From a virus, in IMG/VR virus record IMGVR_UViG_3300005915_000048, positions 1-38,777 of that record: 38,777 bases of DNA; one strand, written 5' to 3'. The translations under genes and the position numbers were made by a program. The notes beneath the pieces were generated by a model that saw only the letters and a program-made list of their open reading frames with translations, did not search any database and was not told the origin of the DNA. This document shows positions 30,984 through 38,777 of this stretch, in pieces. The first letter of the stretch is position 1. Each line of letters opens with the position of its first letter.

Positions 30984-31438
30984 AGATAACAAATTATAAA
31001 GGTGAGTATAAGGAATTACCTTGGGATAATGCATCAACAGAATATTGTGAAGTTCCCTACATAGAAAACTTTCATAAGCCGGATCTGTGCAGATATGATA
31101 TTCCTATAATCAATGAGGTATTGGGTGTGGATATGGGGGGATATTATGGTACTCTCAGATTAAGTGGTAACTGGTGCTGGCGTAGAAAAGTAGGAGTAGT
31201 GATATGTGATGATAAAGAAGAAGATGCTTATGCAGACGCAACACCAGAAAAAATACTAAAACATTACAATTCTGCTTTTCCAAAGCATGATAAAATAGAG
31301 AATGAAACAAAAAAGGGAAAACGCATAAGATTGGTAAATGAAACTAGTGATCTGATAATAAAAGGATTTGAAAAATATATTGGGAGGAAGATAAATGATG
31401 AAGAACAAAAGATAATGAAAAATAGACATGACACTTGA
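30980..31438 (+). CDS. Hypothetical protein, 152 aa
   Basis: Last + strand gene, overlapping its neighbour by ATGA. Contains Trp/Cys-rich NWCWRRKVG strand and an acidic DDKEEDAYAD helix; the C-terminal half is a charged helix. No known motif. It ends 44 bases before the shared terminator. Confidence 0.6.
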   Translation: MKITNYKGEYKELPWDNASTEYCEVPYIENFHKPDLCRYDIPIINEVLGVDMGGYYGTLRLSGNWCWRRKVGVVICDDKEEDAYADATPEKILKHYNSAFPKHDKIENETKKGKRIRLVNETSDLIIKGFEKYIGRKINDEEQKIMKNRHDT

Positions 31439-31481
31439 AGAATGTAAGCAATATATGTAAGTAAGAAATGTAAAATAAAAC

Positions 31482-31522
31482 AAAAAACTCCCAGTACCAA
31501 TTTCAGGTATTGGGAGTTTTTT
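31482..31522. terminator. Bidirectional terminator between converging operons
   Basis: A 17-bp stem (31482-31498 with 31506-31522, one G-U) with 7-base loop AATTTCA. The stem bottom is A6 on one side and T6 on the other, so each strand ends in a U-run. It separates the + strand early block from the - strand tail block. Confidence 0.92.
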
Positions 31523-31543
31523 GTTTTGAATGAATAATAAATA

Positions 31544-31990
31544 TTAAAATGAAGTTAGATATGATAAATGAACCTTTATACTGTCTCCCACATCAAGATC
31601 AGCCGGTAAATCTCGAAGGGCGCCATTGAATAGTGATGTAAACGAAATTACAATATCATTCGCTGTAATGACTGATTCAATTCCTGTTGGCGTATTATGT
31701 TCTGTGGTACTATATTCTTCATAAACTGCGATTACAGCAACGGCACTCCCGGTTAATCCAGCTGCTTCAATGGTCAGGGTTCCTTTGTCGGAATTTAATG
31801 TAAAATTACCAACAGTCCCACCACCTTCAACAATATTATCAGTAGCTGCTATTGTATCTCCATCCCATTTATTTATTAGAGATGCTTTTATTGAATTAGC
31901 TGCAGTTCCATGTTCAAGAAGTAACTGAGATATTCTAAGAGCTCCATCTCCTTTAATGTAACCAGCACTTGGATATCTAATAACAGGCAT
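31544..31990 (-). CDS. Small structural (tail-associated) protein, 148 aa
   Basis: Last gene of the tail operon. Begins PVIRYPSAGYIKGDGALRIS and is rich in Thr, Ala, Gly and Val with beta-strand patterns, as in decoration or tail-fibre accessory proteins. No catalytic motif. It starts at a TAATG junction with the upstream gene. The function is inferred only from its position next to the tail tip. Confidence 0.6.
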   Translation of the reverse strand: MPVIRYPSAGYIKGDGALRISQLLLEHGTAANSIKASLINKWDGDTIAATDNIVEGGGTVGNFTLNSDKGTLTIEAAGLTGSAVAVIAVYEEYSTTEHNTPTGIESVITANDIVISFTSLFNGALRDLPADLDVGDSIKVHLSYLTSF

Positions 31991-32658
31991 TACGAAACCT
32001 CACTTCCCCACATCATAATTACAAGATCTGATGTAGCAGGATTAGCTATTATTGCTTCAGATGCTTCCATACTAATACTGAATTGATATGGTATAAAGCC
32101 ATACGCACCTATTTCTTGACCGTACGCTAAAAACTCAGATGAGGCAATAGCTGTTGCTGCATTTGTAGTGTGGGCAAGAATTATTGTCTGTCCTGATGCT
32201 GTGGGATTGCATATATTAATAGTGGATACAGTTGTTTTTGTACCTGCTGGTGCTCTATATATTTCAGTATAGATATCTGCTGAAATTCTTGTAGCAGCAA
32301 GTTCTTTAACACTCTCTGCTATACCATCAAATTCACTACCATAAGCACCTGCAGTTATATTACCAGCATCTGTGTCTGTCTTAATTTTTAACATGTCACC
32401 AGCAGACATACCTATACCTAATTTAAGTACGGATGTTAAGGTAGTATCAAGGTCATATTGATATGTAACATATTCAGAGTCTTCGGGAGTTGCAGTTTGT
32501 GTAACAGCAAGAGAGAAATCTCCAGGGGAATCTACAATATTATTTACAACTATAGATCTAACAAAATTGCTCTTACTGGTTGCACAAGTGCATACTGTAT
32601 ACCAAGTATTAGTAGCAGCTAAATATGTATTACCTAATCTTTTGTTGTTTATAGCCAT
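31990..32658 (-). CDS. Small structural (tail-associated) protein, 222 aa
   Basis: Beta-rich, Thr/Ala-heavy product ending VIMMWGSEVS. Strand patterns such as FVRSIVVNNIVD and TTVSTINICNPTASGQ look like a single jelly-roll-like domain of a tail decoration or head-tail accessory protein. TAGGAGATAGA precedes the ATG (read on the - strand). No family recognised. Confidence 0.6.
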   Translation of the reverse strand: MAINNKRLGNTYLAATNTWYTVCTCATSKSNFVRSIVVNNIVDSPGDFSLAVTQTATPEDSEYVTYQYDLDTTLTSVLKLGIGMSAGDMLKIKTDTDAGNITAGAYGSEFDGIAESVKELAATRISADIYTEIYRAPAGTKTTVSTINICNPTASGQTIILAHTTNAATAIASSEFLAYGQEIGAYGFIPYQFSISMEASEAIIANPATSDLVIMMWGSEVS

Positions 32659-32675
32659 TCTATCTCCTATTATTT

Positions 32676-33026
32676 TTATTTAAAATTATTTCTCACTACA
32701 ACAATACTTTCTCCACTAATTGTTATATATAGCCATATTCGGCTATATTTTTTTGGTAAATACTTAGTAAGAACTAAATGTCCTAAACTTGTTGTTGTAA
32801 AATATATATCAATTTTTTTATCAGATGGATATTTACCTAGAATAATATTTTGTTCATAATATCCTTTATCGTAATCAATATTTCTCGTTTGATACCAGTC
32901 AATCCAATGTATAGTTTGATAAGCACTTTCTAATATGATATCTTGTTTGGATAATTTTCTACCAAGACTACAATTAGTTGTTAAAAAAACAGTAATTATC
33001 ATTATTAATATAAATAGTCTTTTCAT
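32676..33026 (-). CDS. Phage lipoprotein of the DW-x-QT type, 116 aa
   Basis: An N-terminal signal (MKRLFILIMIITVFLTTNCS) has a Cys at 19 in a loose lipobox with Asn at -1, unlike the usual G/A/S. The mature part shows IDWYQTRNI, then YYEQNIILGKYPSDKKI and YFTTTSLGH, a pattern I know from a small phage and prophage lipoprotein family (DWxQT...NPxLG..PS...YF) located near tail genes. A role in superinfection exclusion is a guess. It begins two bases after the tail-tip gene stop without a clear ribosome site, so translation is probably coupled. Confidence 0.6.
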   Translation of the reverse strand: MKRLFILIMIITVFLTTNCSLGRKLSKQDIILESAYQTIHWIDWYQTRNIDYDKGYYEQNIILGKYPSDKKIDIYFTTTSLGHLVLTKYLPKKYSRIWLYITISGESIVVVRNNFK

Positions 33027-33028
33027 AA

Positions 33029-36000
33029 TTATAGATTTAACATTTCATTAGTAAATAAATAAGAATTCTCTGGTTGGTTAACACCATTTTCTATATTATT
33101 GATAAATATATTTCCTGTTCCATTATTTAGCCAAAGAATCCCATAATTTTGAAGGATATTACTAGAAATGTTATTATTATCACTATTCAAAAAATGCATT
33201 GTAATATCCTTTGTAGAATCTGAGTTTACCATATCTATAGTATTGTTTCCTATATTTTTATTACCATAAGTCTCAATTAATATTCCTTTATGAAGACCTG
33301 TGTTATTATCATTATCTATTCTGATAGTATTTCCTGATAGAGTTCCCAAACCTGGACTATTATGGTGAATTCCTATAACTGTTCCGCTTGAACTTATATT
33401 CACATCAACACTATTGTTGGATAAAACAAGTCCAGATAGACAATTAACAAGATATATACAAATTGTATTTGAAGTTGTATTAGTATGTCTAACTTCAATT
33501 GAATTATTAGTTAACACAATACCAGGTTTTGATGTTGCTGCTGCTGGTGGCATTATTACCCATAAATTAGCTACTGCAGTATTATCTGTAACTGATTTAC
33601 ACACATTTCCATCTATTGTACAATTAGTAATAATAGTACCAGAATTACCATAAATAGCACTTTGTGTATAGTTCAAAAACTTATTATTTATAATAGTATT
33701 AATATTCTGTTTTCCTTCAATTGCAAGACAAAGTGCTCCATTTGCATCAACTTCATTATCTTCAACAATTAAATTATAAATTCTACTTGTACGTAAATGA
33801 CAGTTTAAAAATTTACAATTTTTTACAGTAAGATTTATATAATATCCACTAGTAAATATTCCTCCACTAAAATACACTCCACCAGTACTATTATAAGTTG
33901 CTCTTTTAAAATACATATCATCCAAGATTATATTAAATGATGTGGTACTTATTGCTCCTAAAATTAGATATTTACAGCTATCAGTATCTCCATAAATTTG
34001 GAAAGATGATAGATATATAACTTTATCACTAAAGTTATGCATATTAAATGCATTATCATTATCATTGCACACTACAATAGAACTGTCTTGCCCAGATCCT
34101 GTTATTCTTATACTCTTATCTGTTGGAAACACAACACCATCACTATAATTTGTAACACCAGTTTCATTTGCAAGATCATATGTCCCTTCTTTAAGCACAA
34201 TGGTACTCCCATCAGGTACATTGTTTATAGCATCCTGGATATATTGAAAATGCCCCACACCAGCAGTTGGATGCACCGTAAAATACGATTTTTCATTCTT
34301 GCAATCTCCGTTGGTTGCTGAGGCTGTAGATTGTTGATCATAAACATCAACTGCTTTAACCTCTATATCTATATTTGATCTTCCACCCGCTTGGGCTACC
34401 AGTTCAGTAGTTGTTAATCTTTTTGTAACATAAGATCCAAATGTTTCCTGCCAACTCGACCATCCATCTGATTCTACCTGCAACCGATATGTGTATTTCA
34501 ATACATCAGTTTCAGTATTAGGAGTCCACTCAAATGTCACTCCATCTTCAACTGCCGTAGCAGATAACCCCGTTGGGGCAGATGGAGCTTCATTATGAGT
34601 GTTAAATGTTGTTGAGGTTAGTGATTCAGTAAATTTATTTAATGAATACAATTCAAATATGAGATTATTATTAGCAACTGTTGTTCCAGCATCTGCTATG
34701 TTCATTTCATATGTATATTTATATTGGGAATCTGCCACAATCTCTGTTCTAAGTAAATCTGAATTGTTGGTTGTGTCTTTGTAGATATTAATTTTATACC
34801 CACTCATTGTAACCTGTTGATCAAAAAGAATACCTAATGGATTCCATGCAATAGATACATCTTTACCATCATACAGGTGTCTGCTGCTACTATCTGTGTC
34901 ATTAGGATCATATCCTTTAATGTACACTCCAGTTGGTGGATTTGGTGCATATAGATCCTTATCAATAAATGATGAACCAAATGCTGGTTGCCCACTTCTA
35001 TATACAGATCTGCAGAACAGTTTGAAATAATAGGTATGATTTAATCTCAGATTATTATCTATATAAACTACTGAATTTGAACCTGAAGGAATTGTTGTTA
35101 TGGTACTGTATATACCATCATCAGCATCACTCATCTGAACAACAATATCATAACTATTATCTGATCGTTTAGTAGTAATACTAAATCCTACACCTTGTTT
35201 TACATCAGCAATTTGTATATCTACATAGGATATACCTGGTGGTGCTAACGGATTAGGTAAACTGGAGTAGTTTGGTTTATCTATTACAATACTATCTGTT
35301 GCTGTATAGACACCTGAGTTATGTTCTATTGCTGAAAATTCAACATCATTTTTGTCAACTCTACTCATATCTATTATTCGGAATGGTTTGACATACGTAT
35401 CTTCATTTCCTAAAGCAAACATGGAATATGTAGCAGGAGTCCCTTCCCATGTTTTTACAGATAATTCTTGTTGTTCACCAGTTACAGTTATATCTAATGT
35501 TGCAGTTATGGTAGTATTTTCTCTATCTACATATTCGATCATAAAAGTTGTAGCTGAATTTGTAGATGTGAAGTTGACATTATCTTCTATTGTGATTGTT
35601 TTGCCTGAATAACTATAATCAATAATCCTGCCACCATGACCCCAAGATGGTAATGAGTCCTGTATATTAATTAAATCACCAGCAGTTTGGTGAACTTTAT
35701 CAATACCACATTTTACTTGTATTTGCTTAATATTAGTAGATACAACTCTTGATTTATGTTTCAGTTCCCTTCCTGCTTTTCTCCTGTTTGTTATACCTTT
35801 CAATCCAATAGTTCTTTCGTTTGATTTGTTTAAGGATGAATCAGGTGATTTTGCCAGTATTTGAGTCATATCGAAATTAAACTCATCATCTGTATATTGC
35901 CCTATTAACAGATAAGGTATTTCAGATAGTGGTGTGAACGACTCACTAAACTCAGTTGTATCTCCAACTGACAGGACATCATTTACAGTTGAGTCCTTGT

Positions 36001-38662
36001 CCATGACAAAATTAAACCTACCATTATACCAAGAAACCCACGTTCTAAATGAATCACACATTTCCTTCATCGCTGTTGGTGCTGCCTGTTTACCATCCAT
36101 AACACCATCGTATGTATGATAATGATCTTTTGTTGTTAGTGTTACAGAAACATCATCCAATCTGAAACTGATATTTTTGTCACATGTAATATTTAATAAT
36201 AAGGCAGACATCCCACCAACTTTTGATGTTATATTAGTTGTGAATGTACCTGCTGATGTTTTGTCTGATATGCTTCCTAATAATATATGTGCAGCATCAG
36301 AAATAGACTGAACTCCAAATATAGCAATGCTTGTAACTTCATATGTTATACTTCCAAATGTTATACTAAATGTATATGTTGATCCTCTTAATAATGGAGT
36401 ATTAATATTAACTACAAACGTGATAATTCTAGCTTCATCATCTATAGTTGAATTCTCAACTGCAATCATTCTAGATGCTTCATTAAAAGATGCTGTTATA
36501 TCTGTTTCATCAAATGATATATCCCACAAATCAATCCATACGTCATCCTCTCCACCATCCCAATTTACATAATCATGTGTGGCATTATAGGAGGAATAAG
36601 AGGCATGACAATCCTTCATTACTGAAACTAAAGAAGTTGTGTAGATATCATCAGTGGTAACATAATTACCAATACCATATCTTGTATCTGTCATTAAATC
36701 ATTAACACACAATACTGAATTATCACTAAACTCATCTCTCCAAGAGGATGTATTATTCCAATATGCTTCAGTATGATTAGAATCTACCCATATCTCATTT
36801 GTGTCATCCCAAAATACATCCTCAAATGCAACAGTAGTTGCTGCACCAACAGCATCCCTAAGATCAGGTACTGATATTTTCGTACCTCTTAAAATAGTTG
36901 TGACATTAGGAGGAGCACCAGATAATTGTTCTGTAGCCTTTATTTTAAATCCAAGTAATGCAGTATTAGGATATATGAAGTTACCATTGACAATTTCAGT
37001 TACAGAATTTAAGATTAGCTTATCTTCAATTTCAAATTCATCAGATGTAGCATCAGTTCTTTGTAGCTTTATCATATAGGTCGCTTTCTTACCACCCAAT
37101 TCAGATAAAGGAACAATAACACTACTCCATACGCCTGTTTTAGTTTTATCTTTTACATATATTTCACCAGATAAAGATGCATCAATAACAGATGATAGTA
37201 TAAATACATCTCCTGTTTCTACACCTCTGTTTATATCAACTATATAATCCCCAATTTGGATGGTATTCCATACCCCACTAGTAAATGAAACAACATTTGG
37301 AAGCATCAAGATATTGCCAAATATATTCATTGGGAAATAACCAATTGCATCAACTAAGCCATCTTCTGTTACTTCATATACTTTATAATATACCCAAGTA
37401 GTAGGATCATAAGTAGTGTTAGGTCTAACATTAGTTACTTGAATTATATATGTTGGTCTCTTTATACTATATATATATTCTGATCTTGAACTTTCATAAT
37501 CATCACATTTAAAATATGATGATGCTGTTATACCTTGTCTTACAGATAAGTAAGGTATTTCAGCATTTGGTATTGTTGATGGTGTTGAAACCTGTACCAA
37601 TGGTGTATAAGCATCAGGTTCCCACAAAGCATAAGAACCTGCTACTGTCTTCCAATATACTCTATATTTTACTTCATGTTCCTGTATTCCCTCTACTGGA
37701 TCAGAAGCATCATATAAGGCAGGACATCTTACCTGGACATTGATTTCATCCACAGACTTTGTAGTTGTATAAACTATACCATCTCCTGCTGCACCTATTC
37801 CATATGTTATTTCTCTACCATCATCATGCTGAATTCTTGCACCATCAAAATTAGGTATTCTGTTTTGCTCAGATGGATCATAAAAATCAATAGATCCGGT
37901 TCCACATAAATTTGTGCCTTTTCTGTACCACCATTCTACATTATCAAAGGATTTAAATGGTTGGTCATCAAGCTTTATTGCGGGGTTTGCATAAGAGGCA
38001 TTAACCGTGTCTGATGTTGTACATACTGATGTGTTATCATATTCCTGACATATACCATCAATCTCCCCCTCACATAAAGCCAGTAGCATATATAAATAAT
38101 TATTCTCACCAAGGCTCTCAGTAAACAATGATATAAGATTCCCACCCACCATATGTGTGCCGTATACTATAGGTATTGGGAGATCAGATCTGGCTGTTGT
38201 TTTTATACCACTCCAATTATATGTTTGTGTTGTCTTACTGCCACTGTCTGATATAACTGGGAGATCAGGCTGAAATAGTAATTGAGATATGCCTCCTAAT
38301 ACAAGAGAGATACCCATACCAAACATTATTACAGATAGATAACCAATTCCTTCAATTACAGCAAGATTAGATGCACCTATTAAAACAGCACCTATTGCTA
38401 TAGATAAAAGCCCACCCTCTAAATTAGGTACTATAATAAATTCATCATTAACACAGGCATGAGTTGTATTCCACTTAGGAATAGGGATCATTTCATCATT
38501 CAAGTATATAGAAACCTTCTGATTCAAAATAGCTCTATAGATTTCCTCATCCATAGTTTTAGCATACTCACGGATTGTAGGAATAAGCATCTGTGATTCA
38601 TGTTCTATTACCTTGAACTCAGATTCTGTATCTAATATATTCCTAAATGTTATTTTTGACAT
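33029..38662 (-). CDS. Tail-tip protein, gpI/gpJ-type, with C-terminal beta-helix
   Basis: 1877 residues. The first 175 resemble lambda gpI: a beta-grasp-like start, two hydrophobic helices (about 84-130) with LGGISQLLF, then NWSG and PIPIVYGT. The centre matches gpJ-type tip attachment proteins (RTIGLKGITNRRKAGRELKH, then AGDLINIQDSLP). Three fibronectin-III-like domains lie at about 1134-1235, 1240-1350 and 1357-1450 (APSAPTGLSATAVEDG). From about 1455 to 1877 repeated Asn-rich strands (NNTIDMVN, NNISSNILQNYG) indicate a right-handed beta-helix, plausible receptor binding or depolymerase. It would form the tip at the tail end that contacts the host. Confidence 0.85.
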   Translation of the reverse strand: MSKITFRNILDTESEFKVIEHESQMLIPTIREYAKTMDEEIYRAILNQKVSIYLNDEMIPIPKWNTTHACVNDEFIIVPNLEGGLLSIAIGAVLIGASNLAVIEGIGYLSVIMFGMGISLVLGGISQLLFQPDLPVISDSGSKTTQTYNWSGIKTTARSDLPIPIVYGTHMVGGNLISLFTESLGENNYLYMLLALCEGEIDGICQEYDNTSVCTTSDTVNASYANPAIKLDDQPFKSFDNVEWWYRKGTNLCGTGSIDFYDPSEQNRIPNFDGARIQHDDGREITYGIGAAGDGIVYTTTKSVDEINVQVRCPALYDASDPVEGIQEHEVKYRVYWKTVAGSYALWEPDAYTPLVQVSTPSTIPNAEIPYLSVRQGITASSYFKCDDYESSRSEYIYSIKRPTYIIQVTNVRPNTTYDPTTWVYYKVYEVTEDGLVDAIGYFPMNIFGNILMLPNVVSFTSGVWNTIQIGDYIVDINRGVETGDVFILSSVIDASLSGEIYVKDKTKTGVWSSVIVPLSELGGKKATYMIKLQRTDATSDEFEIEDKLILNSVTEIVNGNFIYPNTALLGFKIKATEQLSGAPPNVTTILRGTKISVPDLRDAVGAATTVAFEDVFWDDTNEIWVDSNHTEAYWNNTSSWRDEFSDNSVLCVNDLMTDTRYGIGNYVTTDDIYTTSLVSVMKDCHASYSSYNATHDYVNWDGGEDDVWIDLWDISFDETDITASFNEASRMIAVENSTIDDEARIITFVVNINTPLLRGSTYTFSITFGSITYEVTSIAIFGVQSISDAAHILLGSISDKTSAGTFTTNITSKVGGMSALLLNITCDKNISFRLDDVSVTLTTKDHYHTYDGVMDGKQAAPTAMKEMCDSFRTWVSWYNGRFNFVMDKDSTVNDVLSVGDTTEFSESFTPLSEIPYLLIGQYTDDEFNFDMTQILAKSPDSSLNKSNERTIGLKGITNRRKAGRELKHKSRVVSTNIKQIQVKCGIDKVHQTAGDLINIQDSLPSWGHGGRIIDYSYSGKTITIEDNVNFTSTNSATTFMIEYVDRENTTITATLDITVTGEQQELSVKTWEGTPATYSMFALGNEDTYVKPFRIIDMSRVDKNDVEFSAIEHNSGVYTATDSIVIDKPNYSSLPNPLAPPGISYVDIQIADVKQGVGFSITTKRSDNSYDIVVQMSDADDGIYSTITTIPSGSNSVVYIDNNLRLNHTYYFKLFCRSVYRSGQPAFGSSFIDKDLYAPNPPTGVYIKGYDPNDTDSSSRHLYDGKDVSIAWNPLGILFDQQVTMSGYKINIYKDTTNNSDLLRTEIVADSQYKYTYEMNIADAGTTVANNNLIFELYSLNKFTESLTSTTFNTHNEAPSAPTGLSATAVEDGVTFEWTPNTETDVLKYTYRLQVESDGWSSWQETFGSYVTKRLTTTELVAQAGGRSNIDIEVKAVDVYDQQSTASATNGDCKNEKSYFTVHPTAGVGHFQYIQDAINNVPDGSTIVLKEGTYDLANETGVTNYSDGVVFPTDKSIRITGSGQDSSIVVCNDNDNAFNMHNFSDKVIYLSSFQIYGDTDSCKYLILGAISTTSFNIILDDMYFKRATYNSTGGVYFSGGIFTSGYYINLTVKNCKFLNCHLRTSRIYNLIVEDNEVDANGALCLAIEGKQNINTIINNKFLNYTQSAIYGNSGTIITNCTIDGNVCKSVTDNTAVANLWVIMPPAAATSKPGIVLTNNSIEVRHTNTTSNTICIYLVNCLSGLVLSNNSVDVNISSSGTVIGIHHNSPGLGTLSGNTIRIDNDNNTGLHKGILIETYGNKNIGNNTIDMVNSDSTKDITMHFLNSDNNNISSNILQNYGILWLNNGTGNIFINNIENGVNQPENSYLFTNEMLNL

Positions 38663-38777
38663 AATCTCACCCCGCTATACAAGTGGCTTTTCCAGTATCC
38701 TTCAAACTTGTCAACTCTTGATTTTATATTCTCATATATATGAATGAACTTCCCATCCCCTATCCACAGTCCTATAT
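38650..38777 (-). CDS. NlpC/P60-type tail assembly protein, C-terminal end (partial)
   Basis: Read on the - strand, the frame entering at the right edge gives GLWIGDGKFIHIYENI and, further on, GYWKSHLYSGVRLCQK to a stop at 38650-38652. The G-L-W-I-G-D-G-K-F-I-H core is the C-terminal His region of NlpC/P60-like peptidoglycan-cleaving tail proteins (lambda gpK-like). It overlaps the tail-tip gene start by 13 bases, consistent with the lambda order K-I-J. Only the end of the gene is in the window. Confidence 0.8.
   Translation of the reverse strand, partial: IGLWIGDGKFIHIYENIKSRVDKFEGYWKSHLYSGVRLCQK

Noticed and set aside
2172-31500. Open frames on the - strand in the first 31 kb
   Set aside because: They are short, leucine/serine/phenylalanine-rich antisense shadows of strong + strand genes, without ribosome sites or family motifs.
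33414-37743. Open frames on the + strand inside the tail-tip gene
   Set aside because: All lie opposite a continuous 1877-residue gene with recognised domains, and none has a good ribosome site.
33029-38777. Diversity-generating retroelement acting on the tail tip
   Set aside because: No reverse transcriptase or template/variable repeat pair was seen in the window.
1-38777. CRISPR arrays, insertion sequences or an integrase
   Set aside because: No regularly spaced repeats, transposase or site-specific recombinase motifs were found, so lysogeny cannot be inferred from this window.

Overview
The window is part of the genome of an AT-rich tailed double-stranded DNA phage with a long, probably lambda-like non-contractile tail. 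The evidence is a dense block of short, overlapping genes with strong GGAG-type ribosome binding sites, a phage-type replisome, several tRNAs, two inteins and free-standing homing-endonuclease genes, and opposite-strand tail genes in the order NlpC/P60 protein, lambda I/J-like tip protein. A small lipoprotein in the tail operon and the gpJ-like tip point to a diderm host, but the species cannot be named from the sequence.

Layout. Positions 1 to about 31.4 kb are all on the + strand and hold the early/middle genes. From the left: the end of an unknown gene; a consensus promoter; a degraded HNH endonuclease; the C-terminal part of a nucleotidyltransferase; tRNA-Ser; small accessory genes; a replication-initiator-like protein; more small genes; primase-helicase; a divergent beta clamp; a uracil-DNA-glycosylase/DNA-polymerase-A fusion (8.3-10.7 kb); a second copy of the consensus promoter; small zinc proteins; an ssDNA-binding-protein candidate; two aberrant tRNA genes; an unannotated structured RNA region (14.6-14.8 kb); a clamp-loader ATPase; RecA interrupted by a LAGLIDADG intein; a broken membrane-protein gene; a PD-(D/E)XK nuclease; a run of small zinc proteins; a phage metallopeptidase; dCMP deaminase; deoxyribonucleotidase; ribonucleotide reductase interrupted by an HNH intein; tRNA-Asn and tRNA-Gln; a metallophosphoesterase with an N-terminal winged helix; and a large HNH endonuclease with three zinc-finger repeats.

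A 17-bp bidirectional terminator (31482-31522) separates this block from the - strand late genes (31.5-38.8 kb): NlpC/P60 tail assembly protein (partial), a 1877-residue tail-tip protein that fuses lambda gpI-like, gpJ-like, fibronectin-III and beta-helix parts, a lipoprotein, and two small structural proteins.

The replication set (initiator, primase-helicase, clamp, clamp loader, polymerase, SSB, RecA) is close to self-sufficient. The deaminase, nucleotidase and reductase cluster should supply dNTPs, in particular dUMP for thymidylate. The most unusual points are the reductase intein, which splits the enzyme directly before its catalytic cysteine and ends in Met-Asn instead of His-Asn; the structured noncoding RNA candidates at 14611-14791 and 10967-11049; an exactly duplicated 34-base promoter; a fossil-like HNH-family segment inside the metallophosphoesterase; and a tRNA-like gene that has lost its anticodon arm. 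No noncoding stretch exceeds about 215 bases.
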